Assembly (NCBI GenBank): GCA_948567375.1
Contig: OX419757.1
Span: 30,938,001-31,002,000 of the forward strand
Reading direction: 5' to 3'
From: Lunularia cruciata
Taxonomy: Eukaryota; Streptophyta; Marchantiopsida; Lunulariales; Lunulariaceae
Length of the DNA: 64,000 nt
The translations under genes were made by a program, and so were the position numbers. The stretch's first letter is position 1, and each line of letters begins with the position of its first letter. The notes under the pieces are model-generated. The model made no database searches. It was given only the letters and a program-made list of their open reading frames with translations, and was not told the origin of the DNA. This document shows, one piece after another, positions 24,013 to 33,430 of the stretch.

Positions 24013-24049
24013 ACTAAGTTTTCACTTTGTCCTCAAAGTGAAGGTCTCT

Positions 24050-27000
24050 CTACCTTCTATGGTACATCTTCAACTTATCATGGTTAATCCTATCAAAGTG
24101 TCTTCCTCCCAACTCCTTGAGATCATAAGTGTAATTTCCCCACACCTTCTCTACTATGAAAGGTCCAAAGTACTTAGGCAAAAACTTCTTTTGTACTCTC
24201 TTGAATCGAATGGAATCAAACAACATTACCCAATCACCTTCTTTGAAAGGCTCCACCTTCTTCTTGCCTTGCCTCTTGTCATAGCTCTCCTTTTGTTTCC
24301 TTTGGGCTTGCTCCACTCGAACCATAGCAATTGCTCTTGCCTCTTCCAACTCCATGAGTTGATCCTTCCTTGACTTCTCTGCATCACTTCCTTGTGCTTT
24401 CTTCAATCTCCTATGAATGCTTTGGAAGGTAGGAAGATCAAAGTGAATAGGTAAGGTAGACTCAATACCATACACCAATTGGAATGGAGAATATCCAGTG
24501 GAAGTCTTCATGGTTGTCCTATACTCCCACAAAACTGCATGAATCCTCTTGTCCCAATGATGTTTAGCCCCCTCCATTTCTGCATCTTTGGCCAACATCA
24601 TGCACAAGGTCTGATTGGTTCTCTCTGCCAAGCCATTGGAATTTGGCTTATAGGATGTAGTTACTCTATGTGTGATAGAGAAATGTCGTAGCATGGCTGT
24701 GGTAATGCTTCCTGTAAACTCTCCTCCTCTATCAGAAACCAACTCCAAAGGGCATCCAAACCTAGTGATAATGCGTTCATAAAGAAATCTACCCACTTCA
24801 TCTTCATTCTTGTCCCTCAATGGTCTAGCCTCAACCCACTTGGTAAGGTAATTAGTAACTACCACAATGTACCGATTGTTCCTTGGGGTTCTATTGAGAG
24901 GTCCTACAAAATCAATTCCCCACTTCTCAAAGGGTCCTAGCAATGGAATTGATCTAAGTGGTGGAGTGGATGTAGACTTTCTAGCAAAAGCTTGACAAAC
25001 ATGACAAGTTTTGCAATAATCAAGACAATCCTTGAAAATCCCTCTCCAATGGTAACCTGCATCTAGAATCTTGAAAGCAGTCACCTTTCCTGCAAAGTGT
25101 CCTCCACATACTAAACCTTCATGAAACTCCTTTATGAGTAGGATAGACTCTTCCTTACCCACTGCTCTTCGAAGTAGACCATCTGCTCCTTGGTGAAAAA
25201 GAATATCATCCACCATTGTGTAAGGTCTAGATCTTGCTGCAAGGGCCTTCCTCTCCCTAGCATGCATCCCTTTTGGATAGTTACCTCTTGTCACAAAATC
25301 CACAATCTCCTTGTACTCCATTGGAACCTCTTGAGTGACTGAGATTGTCATGAGCTCCTCATCCGGGAAGGAATCATCTACTGGCTCATCTCCATCATGA
25401 TCATAGGCTCTAGATAACAAATCAGCATTTGCATGTTTCTTTCCTGGCCTATCCTCAATTGTGTAGTCATACTCAGACAAGAGAATCATCCACCTTGCTA
25501 GTCTCCCTTCAACATTAGGCTTGTTGAAGATGTACTTCAAAGCCTTGTGATCCGTGACAATTGTGGCTTTCCCTCCAATCAAGTAGTGTCTAAACTTCTT
25601 GAGACCAAAGATCACTGCCAACCCTTCTCTCTCTGTGACAGAGTAGTTCTTCTCTGCTGAAACCATCTGCCTACTAGCATAAGCTATTGGATGATCATGC
25701 CCATCTTGGTCTACTTGACTAAGAGTGCATCCTATAGCTACATTAGAAGCATCAGTGTAGAGGATGAAAGGCTTACTCCAATCAGGTTTAGCAAGAATTG
25801 GAGCTACAACAAGGGATTGCTTGAGCTCCTCAAAAGCTTTGAGAGCCTCCTTGTCTTCCAAAATCACCATGTAATCTACACCCTTCTTCATGTAGATGGT
25901 CAATGCATAAGCCTTGTTGGAAAATGAGAAGATGAACCTCCTATAGTACCCAACCATTCCCAAGAATTGGCGTAACTTTGTCAAGCTTGAAGGGAATGGA
26001 AGGTCTGAGATTTTCCTCACCTTCTCAGGATCAACTGCTATTCCATCCTTGGAGATGATGTGCCCCAAAAGTAGACCTTCTTCACATCCAAAAATGCACT
26101 TCTCTGGGTTGAGTGATGCATTTGCCTCATCCAAACGTTGCAAGACTTTGATAAGGTGCTCAAAGTGCTCCTCCTTGCTCCCATAGACACAAAAGTCATC
26201 AATGAAATCTCTCACAAATTTCCCAATGAAAGGTTCAAATACCTTGTTCATGAACCGTTGGAATGTGGCTGGAGCATTGCAAAGCCCAAAAGGCATGACC
26301 TTGAAAGCGTAAGTTCCCCAAGGTGTGGTGAATGTGGTGAGTTGTTGATGCTCTGGTGCAATCTTGATTTGGTTATATCCACTATAACCATCTCCAAAAC
26401 TGTACCTCTCATGACCTGCAACCTCCTCCAAGATCTCATCAATGAATGGCAATGGGTAGTAGTCCTTCTTGGTAACAGCATTGAGCTTCTTGTAATCCAC
26501 ACATACCCGAAGCTTGCCATTCTTTTTCTTCACAATGACAATTGGAGACACCCATTCTGAATTCTCCACCTCAAAGATAAATCCAGCCTCCTTGAGCTTA
26601 TCAATCTCCTCCTTCACAACCAAAGATATTGGTGGGCTAATGCGACGTTGCTTTTGGCGGATTGGTCTTGCATGTGACTCCACCTCTATCTTGTGCTCCT
26701 CCAAGGTGACTTCCTTCAAATCCTTGTAACTAAAAGCAAACACATGGATGAACTTGCGGAAAATCTCCTCAAATCTCACCTTCTCCTCCTTGGTAACATT
26801 TGGGCCATACTTGAGGGTAGATAACCTTCTCTCTACCTCCTCAAGTGTCAATGGTGATTTATCTGGGTCCTTCAAAACCTCTGGCTTAGGTGCAAAATCC
26901 ATAGCACACAAAGGATACACATCTGAATCAGATTCAGATTCATCCTCCTCCGTGGAAGTCTCCTCTTCCATGCTTGTGTCCACACCTGAAGCTCCTCCTT

Positions 27001-28876
27001 CAGAATCAGATTCCCAATAATCAAAAGATGGGGTATCTGAATGTGAAGTGTTGGTGGTGTTAGTCACAGGAACAGTGACTCTATGGTTTGATGGCCCAAT
27101 CCTTAAGTACCCTTTGTGCCATCGATCAGTTGTGCGTGCTGCTCTCAACCATGGCCTCCCAAGAAGTAAGTCATAGCTTGAATCCTTCAAGACTTGGAAA
27201 GTCATGAGATTTTGAACTCCCATAACTGAAACTACCACCTTATCCATCACTCCTACTGGTCGAACTTGTTGCTTGTTTGCCATGCTCACCACAAATGTTG
27301 AAGCTCTTGAGGGTATCATACCCAACTTCTTCATCAACCTTTCTGACATGGCATTCACTGCTGATCCTCCATCAACCAATGCATCCTTGATGTTGTGACC
27401 ATTCACTCTCACATCAATCTTGGAGGCATATTCACAAGCTTCCCATGGTGCTGGCTTGGCATCCACCACCCCCATTGATATTGGAACTTTTGCCTTCTTC
27501 TTCTTCTTGCTCCTTGTAGAACTCAAACCACCTCTAAGCTCCTTTCTCAAGGTAGGGTTCAAAGCAATTAATTGGCCCACTGTGATGTTAGCCTTGTGAC
27601 TACCAACATCCTCCAACACATTGTAGTTCCATTGTTGCTTGGAGATCAAGAAGTCCTCCATCCCCAACTTCTTCCTTGGAGTCTTTGTTGTTGATGGTGT
27701 TGAGGTGCGAGTGCTCCTAGTAGACATAGGAGTATCCTTGCTTGAAGTAAATCCTTGAGAAGAGTGAACATCCTCTGCAAAACGAGCTCTCTTCTTCTCT
27801 TGTGCCAAAAGCTCCAAATTAGGACCCTTGGAGTTTGAGCACTCTCCCTTCTCATACTTGCTCTCAACCACATCTATGGATGCTATCCCCTTACCTTTGT
27901 TGGGATTAGGAGCCACTTGGGTTTCACTACCTCCCTCTTTCCCTCTATTGGCTCCCTCATAACCCCTTCCTCCATGGTAAGTGGAATTTGGGCAATTCCT
28001 TTGGATATGGCCTCTTCCCCCACAACCAAAACAATTTCTATCATTGAAATTGTTGGCTGGTTGGCCTCCTCTATATGGATGGTTTCCATAACTCCTAGGC
28101 CCTCTCCCTACATTCTGATCCACCTCTCTCTTCTCCCATAATTGCACCACATTGATCTTGAGATCCGCAAGTTGTTCTGTGATGGTTTGGAGTGGATCTT
28201 TTGGTGGAGGTGCAAGAACTGGAGCAACTACTACTTGTGGTGCAACCCTTGTCACCAAAGTATCAGAAGTTCCACCATACTTGTAGCCTTGAGGAGGATG
28301 CACAACCTCCTTCACCACCAAATCACTTTCATCCCCTTCCAAACTCTCCTCCATACGAATTGCGATCTTGATAGCTTCAACCTTGGAAGAAGGTTTCTCA
28401 TATCTCACCTTGCTTCTAATTTGTGGTCTCAATCCTCCCACAAAATTCTTGGTGAGCATGGCCCCTATGCCAATCATTGTAGTCTCCACATCATCCCCAC
28501 CCTTCCTCAACACTATGCGAAATCTGGACTCCAATTTTTCCACTCTTTCCACATAGACTCTCACTTTCTCTCCATCTCCTTGCTTGAGAAATGTAACCTC
28601 ACTCATCAATCTCTCATAACTCTCATCAGGAAGAAAGTTCTCAATGAGTGCTGAAGTCAAAGTCTCCCAAGACTCCTCTTCCCCCTCTCTCCTCTCTCTC
28701 TTTTGGTATTCTGACTCATACCATGTAAGTGCTGCATCCTCAAAGAAATCTGGTAATAATGAGGCCCACTCATTCTTCCTCCTCTCATTGTTTCCTATGC
28801 AAGCTCTCTTGAAGTCTCTCACAAAGGCCTCCACATCTTCTCCATCCTTGCCAAAGAAAACCGGAAGTTTCCCCAT
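24050..28876 (-). CDS. gag-pol: A1 Gag-Pol polyprotein, 1608 residues, intact
   Basis: A single frame encodes all proteins for reverse transcription and integration of this element. Gag core: residues ~30-250 (WASLLPDFFEDAALTWYES). CCHC knuckle: 282-295 (CFGCGGRGHIQRNC). Protease: active site DGGSA at 502-506. RT: DGYSGYNQI upstream of FIDD at 891-894, where YVDD is commoner in Ty3/gypsy. RNase H: TDAS with Asp 1042. Integrase: zinc-binding H1252, H1260, C1288, C1291, and the D1322, D1382, E1418 triad with exactly 35 residues between the last two. A GPF module (about 1570) ends the protein; no chromodomain follows. The start is the first ATG after a 13-T run (poly-A in sense). All key residues are present, so activity is plausible. 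Gag and Pol share one frame, so no frameshift is needed to make Pol. Confidence 0.97.
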   Translation of the reverse strand: MGKLPVFFGKDGEDVEAFVRDFKRACIGNNERRKNEWASLLPDFFEDAALTWYESEYQKRERREGEEESWETLTSALIENFLPDESYERLMSEVTFLKQGDGEKVRVYVERVEKLESRFRIVLRKGGDDVETTMIGIGAMLTKNFVGGLRPQIRSKVRYEKPSSKVEAIKIAIRMEESLEGDESDLVVKEVVHPPQGYKYGGTSDTLVTRVAPQVVVAPVLAPPPKDPLQTITEQLADLKINVVQLWEKREVDQNVGRGPRSYGNHPYRGGQPANNFNDRNCFGCGGRGHIQRNCPNSTYHGGRGYEGANRGKEGGSETQVAPNPNKGKGIASIDVVESKYEKGECSNSKGPNLELLAQEKKRARFAEDVHSSQGFTSSKDTPMSTRSTRTSTPSTTKTPRKKLGMEDFLISKQQWNYNVLEDVGSHKANITVGQLIALNPTLRKELRGGLSSTRSKKKKKAKVPISMGVVDAKPAPWEACEYASKIDVRVNGHNIKDALVDGGSAVNAMSERLMKKLGMIPSRASTFVVSMANKQQVRPVGVMDKVVVSVMGVQNLMTFQVLKDSSYDLLLGRPWLRAARTTDRWHKGYLRIGPSNHRVTVPVTNTTNTSHSDTPSFDYWESDSEGGASGVDTSMEEETSTEEDESESDSDVYPLCAMDFAPKPEVLKDPDKSPLTLEEVERRLSTLKYGPNVTKEEKVRFEEIFRKFIHVFAFSYKDLKEVTLEEHKIEVESHARPIRQKQRRISPPISLVVKEEIDKLKEAGFIFEVENSEWVSPIVIVKKKNGKLRVCVDYKKLNAVTKKDYYPLPFIDEILEEVAGHERYSFGDGYSGYNQIKIAPEHQQLTTFTTPWGTYAFKVMPFGLCNAPATFQRFMNKVFEPFIGKFVRDFIDDFCVYGSKEEHFEHLIKVLQRLDEANASLNPEKCIFGCEEGLLLGHIISKDGIAVDPEKVRKISDLPFPSSLTKLRQFLGMVGYYRRFIFSFSNKAYALTIYMKKGVDYMVILEDKEALKAFEELKQSLVVAPILAKPDWSKPFILYTDASNVAIGCTLSQVDQDGHDHPIAYASRQMVSAEKNYSVTEREGLAVIFGLKKFRHYLIGGKATIVTDHKALKYIFNKPNVEGRLARWMILLSEYDYTIEDRPGKKHANADLLSRAYDHDGDEPVDDSFPDEELMTISVTQEVPMEYKEIVDFVTRGNYPKGMHARERKALAARSRPYTMVDDILFHQGADGLLRRAVGKEESILLIKEFHEGLVCGGHFAGKVTAFKILDAGYHWRGIFKDCLDYCKTCHVCQAFARKSTSTPPLRSIPLLGPFEKWGIDFVGPLNRTPRNNRYIVVVTNYLTKWVEARPLRDKNEDEVGRFLYERIITRFGCPLELVSDRGGEFTGSITTAMLRHFSITHRVTTSYKPNSNGLAERTNQTLCMMLAKDAEMEGAKHHWDKRIHAVLWEYRTTMKTSTGYSPFQLVYGIESTLPIHFDLPTFQSIHRRLKKAQGSDAEKSRKDQLMELEEARAIAMVRVEQAQRKQKESYDKRQGKKKVEPFKEGDWVMLFDSIRFKRVQKKFLPKYFGPFIVEKVWGNYTYDLKELGGRHFDRINHDKLKMYHRR

Positions 28877-28948
28877 CTTAACCCCTCACTATCTTTCTTT
28901 TCTCTCAATTTTTTTTTTTTTCTTCTTTTCTTTTCTCTCACTCTATTA

Positions 28949-29113
28949 CTAATAGAGTATATACATGACTAACACCATCTGAGAATAATCCACTCTAGGG
29001 AACACAAAAGGTTCAGGTTGCTCCAAGATTTCTATAGCAACATCAAATCCTAGAGTGCATATTAATCTAACTCTCATGGATAGTTTATCCATAAGTTGAA
29101 AGATTATCTCCAT
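28949..29113 (-). CDS. A1 leader small ORF b, 54 residues
   Basis: A small frame 72 bp upstream of gag. Its last 42 residues match ORF a at the other end of the leader at 19 of 42 positions without gaps: MRxxLxxTLG, LE, PFVxPxVxY and a final YILY. In A2 the same frame is open and extends further upstream (50957-51208). Its ATG overlaps a TGA just after the stop of the zinc-knuckle frame. The product is unknown; it could be a coding exon or leftover from a longer ancestral frame. Confidence 0.5.
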   Translation of the reverse strand: MEIIFQLMDKLSMRVRLICTLGFDVAIEILEQPEPFVFPRVDYSQMVLVMYILY

Positions 29114-29115
29114 CA

Positions 29116-29613
29116 CTAATCTTGAGAACTAGCTGATGAAGGTGGTAGTATTTCTGTAGCTGTACTAAGACTCTCTCCAAGATCCTTCACCAAAGTTTCC
29201 AAAAGTGCTTTTACTCCACTACACTCATGTCCTTTTGGAAGTCCTTCAACTCCACAAACCTCACACAACTCTTTGGTCTTAGATCTTCTCCCTCCCAATC
29301 TTGGTGAAGAAGGTCCAACATGCAAACCCAAGTCAAGTAAGCCTCTCCTTTCCCTCAATCTCTTGCTCTCAAAGGTCAATGGACATGAACTTGCCTTATG
29401 TCCCTTCTCTCCACATAGAAAGCACTTAGACTCACTCTTTCCTCCAAGTGGTGTAGGTTTTTGGATCCTCTCAACACTCTCTTCAAATTCTATTGTAAAC
29501 TCTCTTTGCCTCAAATCCACCCCTACAATCACCTCAAACCCTTGGGGAACCTTGCATAATCTCAATTTCCACTCTTGATGACCCTCCATGTTCCCAAAGA
29601 TGAATCTAAACAC
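29116..29613 (-). CDS. A1 leader zinc-knuckle ORF, 165 residues
   Basis: An extra frame between the 5' LTR and gag. It has a canonical CCHC knuckle (CFLCGEKGHKASSC), a basic segment (KRLRERR, GGRRSKTKE), then a second Cys/His cluster (CEVCG...GHEC). It is separate from the Gag knuckle of the main frame. The decayed A2 copy keeps both clusters, with one Gly-to-Arg change in each (51156-51398). Extra frames upstream of gag are known from some plant Ty3/gypsy elements, and the layout also recalls the knuckle of plant LINE ORF1. Which applies cannot be decided here. A frame 29562-29750 overlaps its start and may be an upstream part displaced by a frameshift. Confidence 0.6.
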   Translation of the reverse strand: MFRFIFGNMEGHQEWKLRLCKVPQGFEVIVGVDLRQREFTIEFEESVERIQKPTPLGGKSESKCFLCGEKGHKASSCPLTFESKRLRERRGLLDLGLHVGPSSPRLGGRRSKTKELCEVCGVEGLPKGHECSGVKALLETLVKDLGESLSTATEILPPSSASSQD

Positions 29614-30237
29614 TCAAACATGCTTTTTGTTGATCTCAAACTTCTCATGCATGAGATCTCCACTCTGCAGAATTGACCCTTCCTCACAATGTCACTCAAA
29701 TCTCCCAACGAATATGTCACAGTCCTCTGAAATTTTCCACACTTGATCACAACTCTAGGGCGTCCCTCCCTGCAAAATTTTAGATCTTTTCATTGAGCCA
29801 TTTGGCCTAGACACCTTTCTATTCAGCACCCATATTTCAGATTTGGTCTGAAAACCACCCCCCTCACTTCAAAAACTCATAACGCACTGTGCAAAAATGA
29901 TCTCTCTCTAATTTTTGTGGCACCAGGTAGGATACAATGCACTGAATTTTCTTGGAAAGTTTCAGGACAATTCACTGAAAATTGAACAAATGGCAGACTC
30001 TGTACAATTTTCCAGAGAGCATGCAGTTGCGGGAGCACTTTACCCTATCAACTTTCAAAAATTCTAGCCCAGTGCGCATAAAAGCTCTCTCAATAATTTC
30101 AAGTGTGCTAACTGAAAGATAACCCAAGCTATCATGTGTAGAAATCTCAAGTCCAGATCTCAAACTTGAGATTTTGCCCAAAATCACCTTAATCCCCAAA
30201 ATCTGCAATCCACCTCACACAATCTCTCCAATTCCTC

Positions 30238-30408
30238 TCATGTGTACAAGATGTACAAAATCACCTCAAAGACATCATAATGAACTACAGGGTATACAAA
30301 TGGATCTTGGTTCTCTAACATAAGTTCAGCCCTCTCCTCTCCTAATGTTCTCTCCAAGTGAGCTCTCATAGCCTCCTTCTGCCTAATGTAGAATTGGACG
30401 CGGAACAT
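30238..30408 (-). CDS. A1 leader small ORF a, 56 residues
   Basis: Begins 21 bp after the primer binding site and encodes MFRVQFYIRQ..., a charged middle (LERTLGEERAELMLE) and a tail ending YILYT. The A2 copy (52183-52353) differs at only about three residues although its gag-pol is badly broken. The frame pairs with ORF b by sequence similarity. No known domain. Confidence 0.5.
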   Translation of the reverse strand: MFRVQFYIRQKEAMRAHLERTLGEERAELMLENQDPFVYPVVHYDVFEVILYILYT

Positions 30409-30428
30409 TATCTTGCCTTCTAGAGAGG

Positions 30429-30445
30429 TCCCGGCAACGGAACCA
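30429..30445 (-). promoter_or_regulatory. A1 primer binding site, tRNA-Asp-like
   Basis: The plus strand reads TCCCGGCAACGGAACCA. By memory of plant tRNA-Asp this agrees with its 3' end at 14 of 17 positions including CCA. It starts four bases inside the 5' LTR end. Confidence 0.75.
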
Positions 30446-30449
30446 AAAA

Positions 30450-31141
30450 TGTGAGCCGGCCTGTCTCTCACTCAGGATGAACCTCTGATGGCTATTATGG
30501 TAGCGCACCACGGACTAAGAAGGCAAGGAACCCCAACTCCATCATACTCCTCCAAGGCTAACACTCCAAGACTCAAGACATTGCTCACTAGAGAACTCAA
30601 TGAGAGAGAGATAGTTGCAAATGAAAGGATGATGAGTACCTCCTCACTCCTTGTTTATATACTTGTGAAATAGTTACGTACCAAAGTTACTAATTACCGT
30701 AGTAACTCAAGTTACTAGACTAAAAGTCAAGTAAAGTCAAAAAGTAGAAAGGAATATCCATTCACATGGGCATATTCCCCTAAGCATGTGGTCTTATCTT
30801 GACCCAACCACTAAAGCAAGGATTCCTTCACATGGGCTATCTTTGGACTAAAGAAGAATCCAAAACAAAAAGGCTTGCGGGCCCAAGAGTTCTCAACTCT
30901 TTCCCCAAAGCCAAACACCTAGGAATAATACCAAGTCAACACACTAAAATCCAAAATAGTGGTGCTCATCTTTTCTACTTCCTCTAAAGTAAGGTCCCAT
31001 CTATCTTAGCTATGACTAACTTTAGCTAACCATGACTAATATAGAACCATCCTTTATCTCTATATAAATAATATCTCTTAAGTACTTGTAATACCAAGCT
31101 AAATATCACAATACCACACACATGCACAAATGGGTGTTACA
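30450..31141 (-). repeat. A1 5' LTR
   Basis: 692 bp, starting TGTAACACCC at 31141 on the minus strand and ending GGCTCACA at 30450. Confidence 0.96.
30654..30661 (-). promoter_or_regulatory. TATA box of the A1 5' LTR
   Basis: TATATAAA on the minus strand, present at the same place in the family A LTRs. It would drive the genomic RNA of A1. Confidence 0.65.
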
Positions 31142-31145
31142 GTCC

Positions 31146-33430
31146 ACTCCTCAAGTGCATGACCAAAATATGGATAAATGCCTTGTAGATGAATAAGAGC
31201 ATATGATGGAAGAAGCAGTAGTGCTAGAGCAAGCACCATTGAGTCTGGATATGCAAGAAGAAGAAGCCATAGTGGGGATTCAAGATTAGGCTGAGTGCTC
31301 AAAGGACCCAAGAACTTTGGCAAGGAAAAGAGGAGGAGGCCAAGGACCACATAGAGGAACAAGATTGCATCATTGACAATGCCAAAGAAGAGGAGGAGGT
31401 TGACATTGTGATTGATCTTCTTGAGGCTGCACCCAAAGTGCAGATCAGAATACAAGAGGCACCAACAAGTTCCAAGTTGGTGCAAGTGCATGAAGGCTCA
31501 AGCTTCATCATTCATTTAGTTGTCATTGCACTGCAATTGTTGGAGGTGGTGTTGTCCTAGTACCAAGCAAAGTGCCTTGATATGGTGGACTACACCACTT
31601 TGATCACAACTATGTATAAGCAAGTCTACACTTGGAGGCCAAAGAAGACTTGGTGAAGGACAAAGACCAAAGACTTGTACTAGGAAAAGGCTTCAAAAGT
31701 AGGTGCCTTGTTGCAAGAGAACCAAGAGCTCAAGAAGAGAAGTGCCACAATAGAGAATAAGCAAAATCATCAAGCAACAATGACCTAGAGGTTTGAAAGG
31801 GATTGGAAGGCACTTTGCCTTGAGTTTTACCAGTTTAAGAAGGATTCCAAAGACCAAATTTGTAGCAAGTAATAGGAGGTGGAGAGCACTCAAAGTGCTC
31901 TAAAGGAGAAACTTGACCAATTAGTAACATTGGAGTTCCACCTGTAAGAGTACCAAAAGGAGGTACTAGTGCAACTAAAAACATCTCAACAAGGAGGTAG
32001 AGGAAGAGAGATTTAAACATGCAGGAAGCCTCCAAGTTCTAAAAGATTAGAAGGCCAAATGGAGCAAAAAATCCAAGCAAATAGAAGAGGACCAGCTAAT
32101 GGCACTATGCCAACTTAAGGAGACCCAAGCCCTATTCATCTAGATGCTGAAATAAGGAGTAGTGCATGCCTTGAGAGCTAAATGCCATCAATTGAAGATG
32201 CAAGTCCAGTGCTTACAAAATCAGGCCTATGAGGAAGAACAAATGACAACATGTCCTTGCACTTGAAGGAGCACACAAACAAGAAGTTTAATGAAGTGTG
32301 CCAAAATTTCTTGCTAGAGATAGCTAGGTATTAAGCATAAATAGGCCAAATAATTACCTGAGGTACCCAAGAGTACCTAAGAGGATAACAAAGTCCTTCA
32401 CCACCAGTAGCTCAAATCCAAGGAATTCTCCCAAGTGGACATGATTTCATAAGATAGGCACTCTTTGGAAAAGATTAGATACTTAGAGTGGTACAACAGT
32501 CAAGCATTCCAAGTAGACAAATTGTATCTACACTTAAACTTGTGTATATATTTCAAGAGGAGCACCATCAAAGTTAAGAGGCACTCAAAATTGTATTAAG
32601 TTGAGGATGAGTGCACTCAGAATTATACACAATTGTAGAGGAGTGCGCTTGAGTTTGTATAGGTGCTCAAAGTTGTACATTGAAAATAGAATAGATGATA
32701 GGTCTGATATCTCCCTTGATACATGTAGGAGCCTGATCATTTTGCATATGATAAGGATAGGTAAAAAACCAATGATGGACAATTCAGATTAGGATTTTTC
32801 AGGATTCTCTTGAGATTTTGATCCCTTTGGCTTGGAGCCAAAGAAGTATATTTGCATTAGTGGCACTGAGACTTGTGTTTGTTCTTTTTGTGTAATGTAG
32901 ACTTTGATAACCAGTAAAAAGTGATCCTACTTCTTTGCAAGTTTTGAATCCTTTATTTTGTATGTTGTTCAATGTTTAGGCAAGAGTAAAGGTGAGGAAT
33001 TTCACAATAGGTTTTCAATGCTTAGTGTTGAGCAAGTACTTTCCCTTGATCAAAGTGTGCATTAAATGATTTGAAGAAGTGACCTTTTGCAATGAGTGGA
33101 TTGGGAAGCTCACCACACAAGCAGTACCATGAAATCAAAAATTTTTTAGCCAAGGAGTAACATGAAGTTCAATCCTACAATTTGTGCTTCTAGGAACATG
33201 TTTGCCAACACAATATCTTGGGAGTGAAGTGGCACTATGAGTTGAACAACCATCACCTTTAGGAGCAATTTTGGCTAGATCTTAGAGTGAAAGTGATTTT
33301 GTGATTTTCTTTGTGTTGTAGTGTGCCATAGAGGATGATACTACCCTCTTCTAGGAGTGGTTCTTGCTCAAGAGGTTAAACAAGAAGTAGCAAATGAACT
33401 GAGATTTGGTAATCATGGATGGTTCTAAAA
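31146..33430 (+). pseudogene. Element D, 3' part: coiled coil and LTR-like tail
   Basis: The sequence continues D after A1. 31150-32300 is a degraded Glu/Gln/Lys-rich coiled coil on the plus strand. A TGTATATATTTC string near 32540 may be its TATA box. The tail ends with ACTACCCTCTTCTAGG and CTCAAGAGGTTAAACAAGAAG (about 33343-33395), which match the ACTCTCTTCTGGG and TTGAGAGATTAAAGAAGC blocks near the end of B units. So D has the same gene-then-tail plan as B. The terminal CACA was not found. Confidence 0.55.

Larger units (their letters stand above)
23310..31141 (-). mobile_element. A1: complete, very young Ty3/gypsy retrotransposon
   Basis: 7832 bp on the minus strand, flanked by the 4-bp duplication GTCC (23306-23309 and 31142-31145). 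In element order: LTR 31141-30450, primer site 30445-30429, a ~1.5-kb leader with three small frames, gag-pol 28876-24050, polypurine tract, LTR 24001-23310. The two LTRs are identical apart from one base (23312). There is no env-like frame: only 48 bp separate the pol stop from the LTR. The integrase has no chromodomain. RT motifs (DGYSGYNQI) and the tRNA-Asp-like primer fit the Athila/Tat side of plant Ty3/gypsy; the lineage is an inference. Confidence 0.96.

Noticed and set aside
30429-30445. A tRNA-Asp gene fragment
   Set aside because: Only 17 bases match, and they sit exactly where a primer binding site belongs.
30488-30673. Repeated 61-62-codon plus-strand frames in every minus-strand A LTR (also near 15467, 23348, 44674, 52433, and the pair near 30799)
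   Set aside because: They recur only because the LTR recurs, run antisense to the element, and have no start context or domain.
31142-31146. A 5-bp AGTCC duplication for A1
   Set aside because: The extra A is the last base of the LTR, as the inner LTR copy at 24001 shows. Only GTCC is duplicated.
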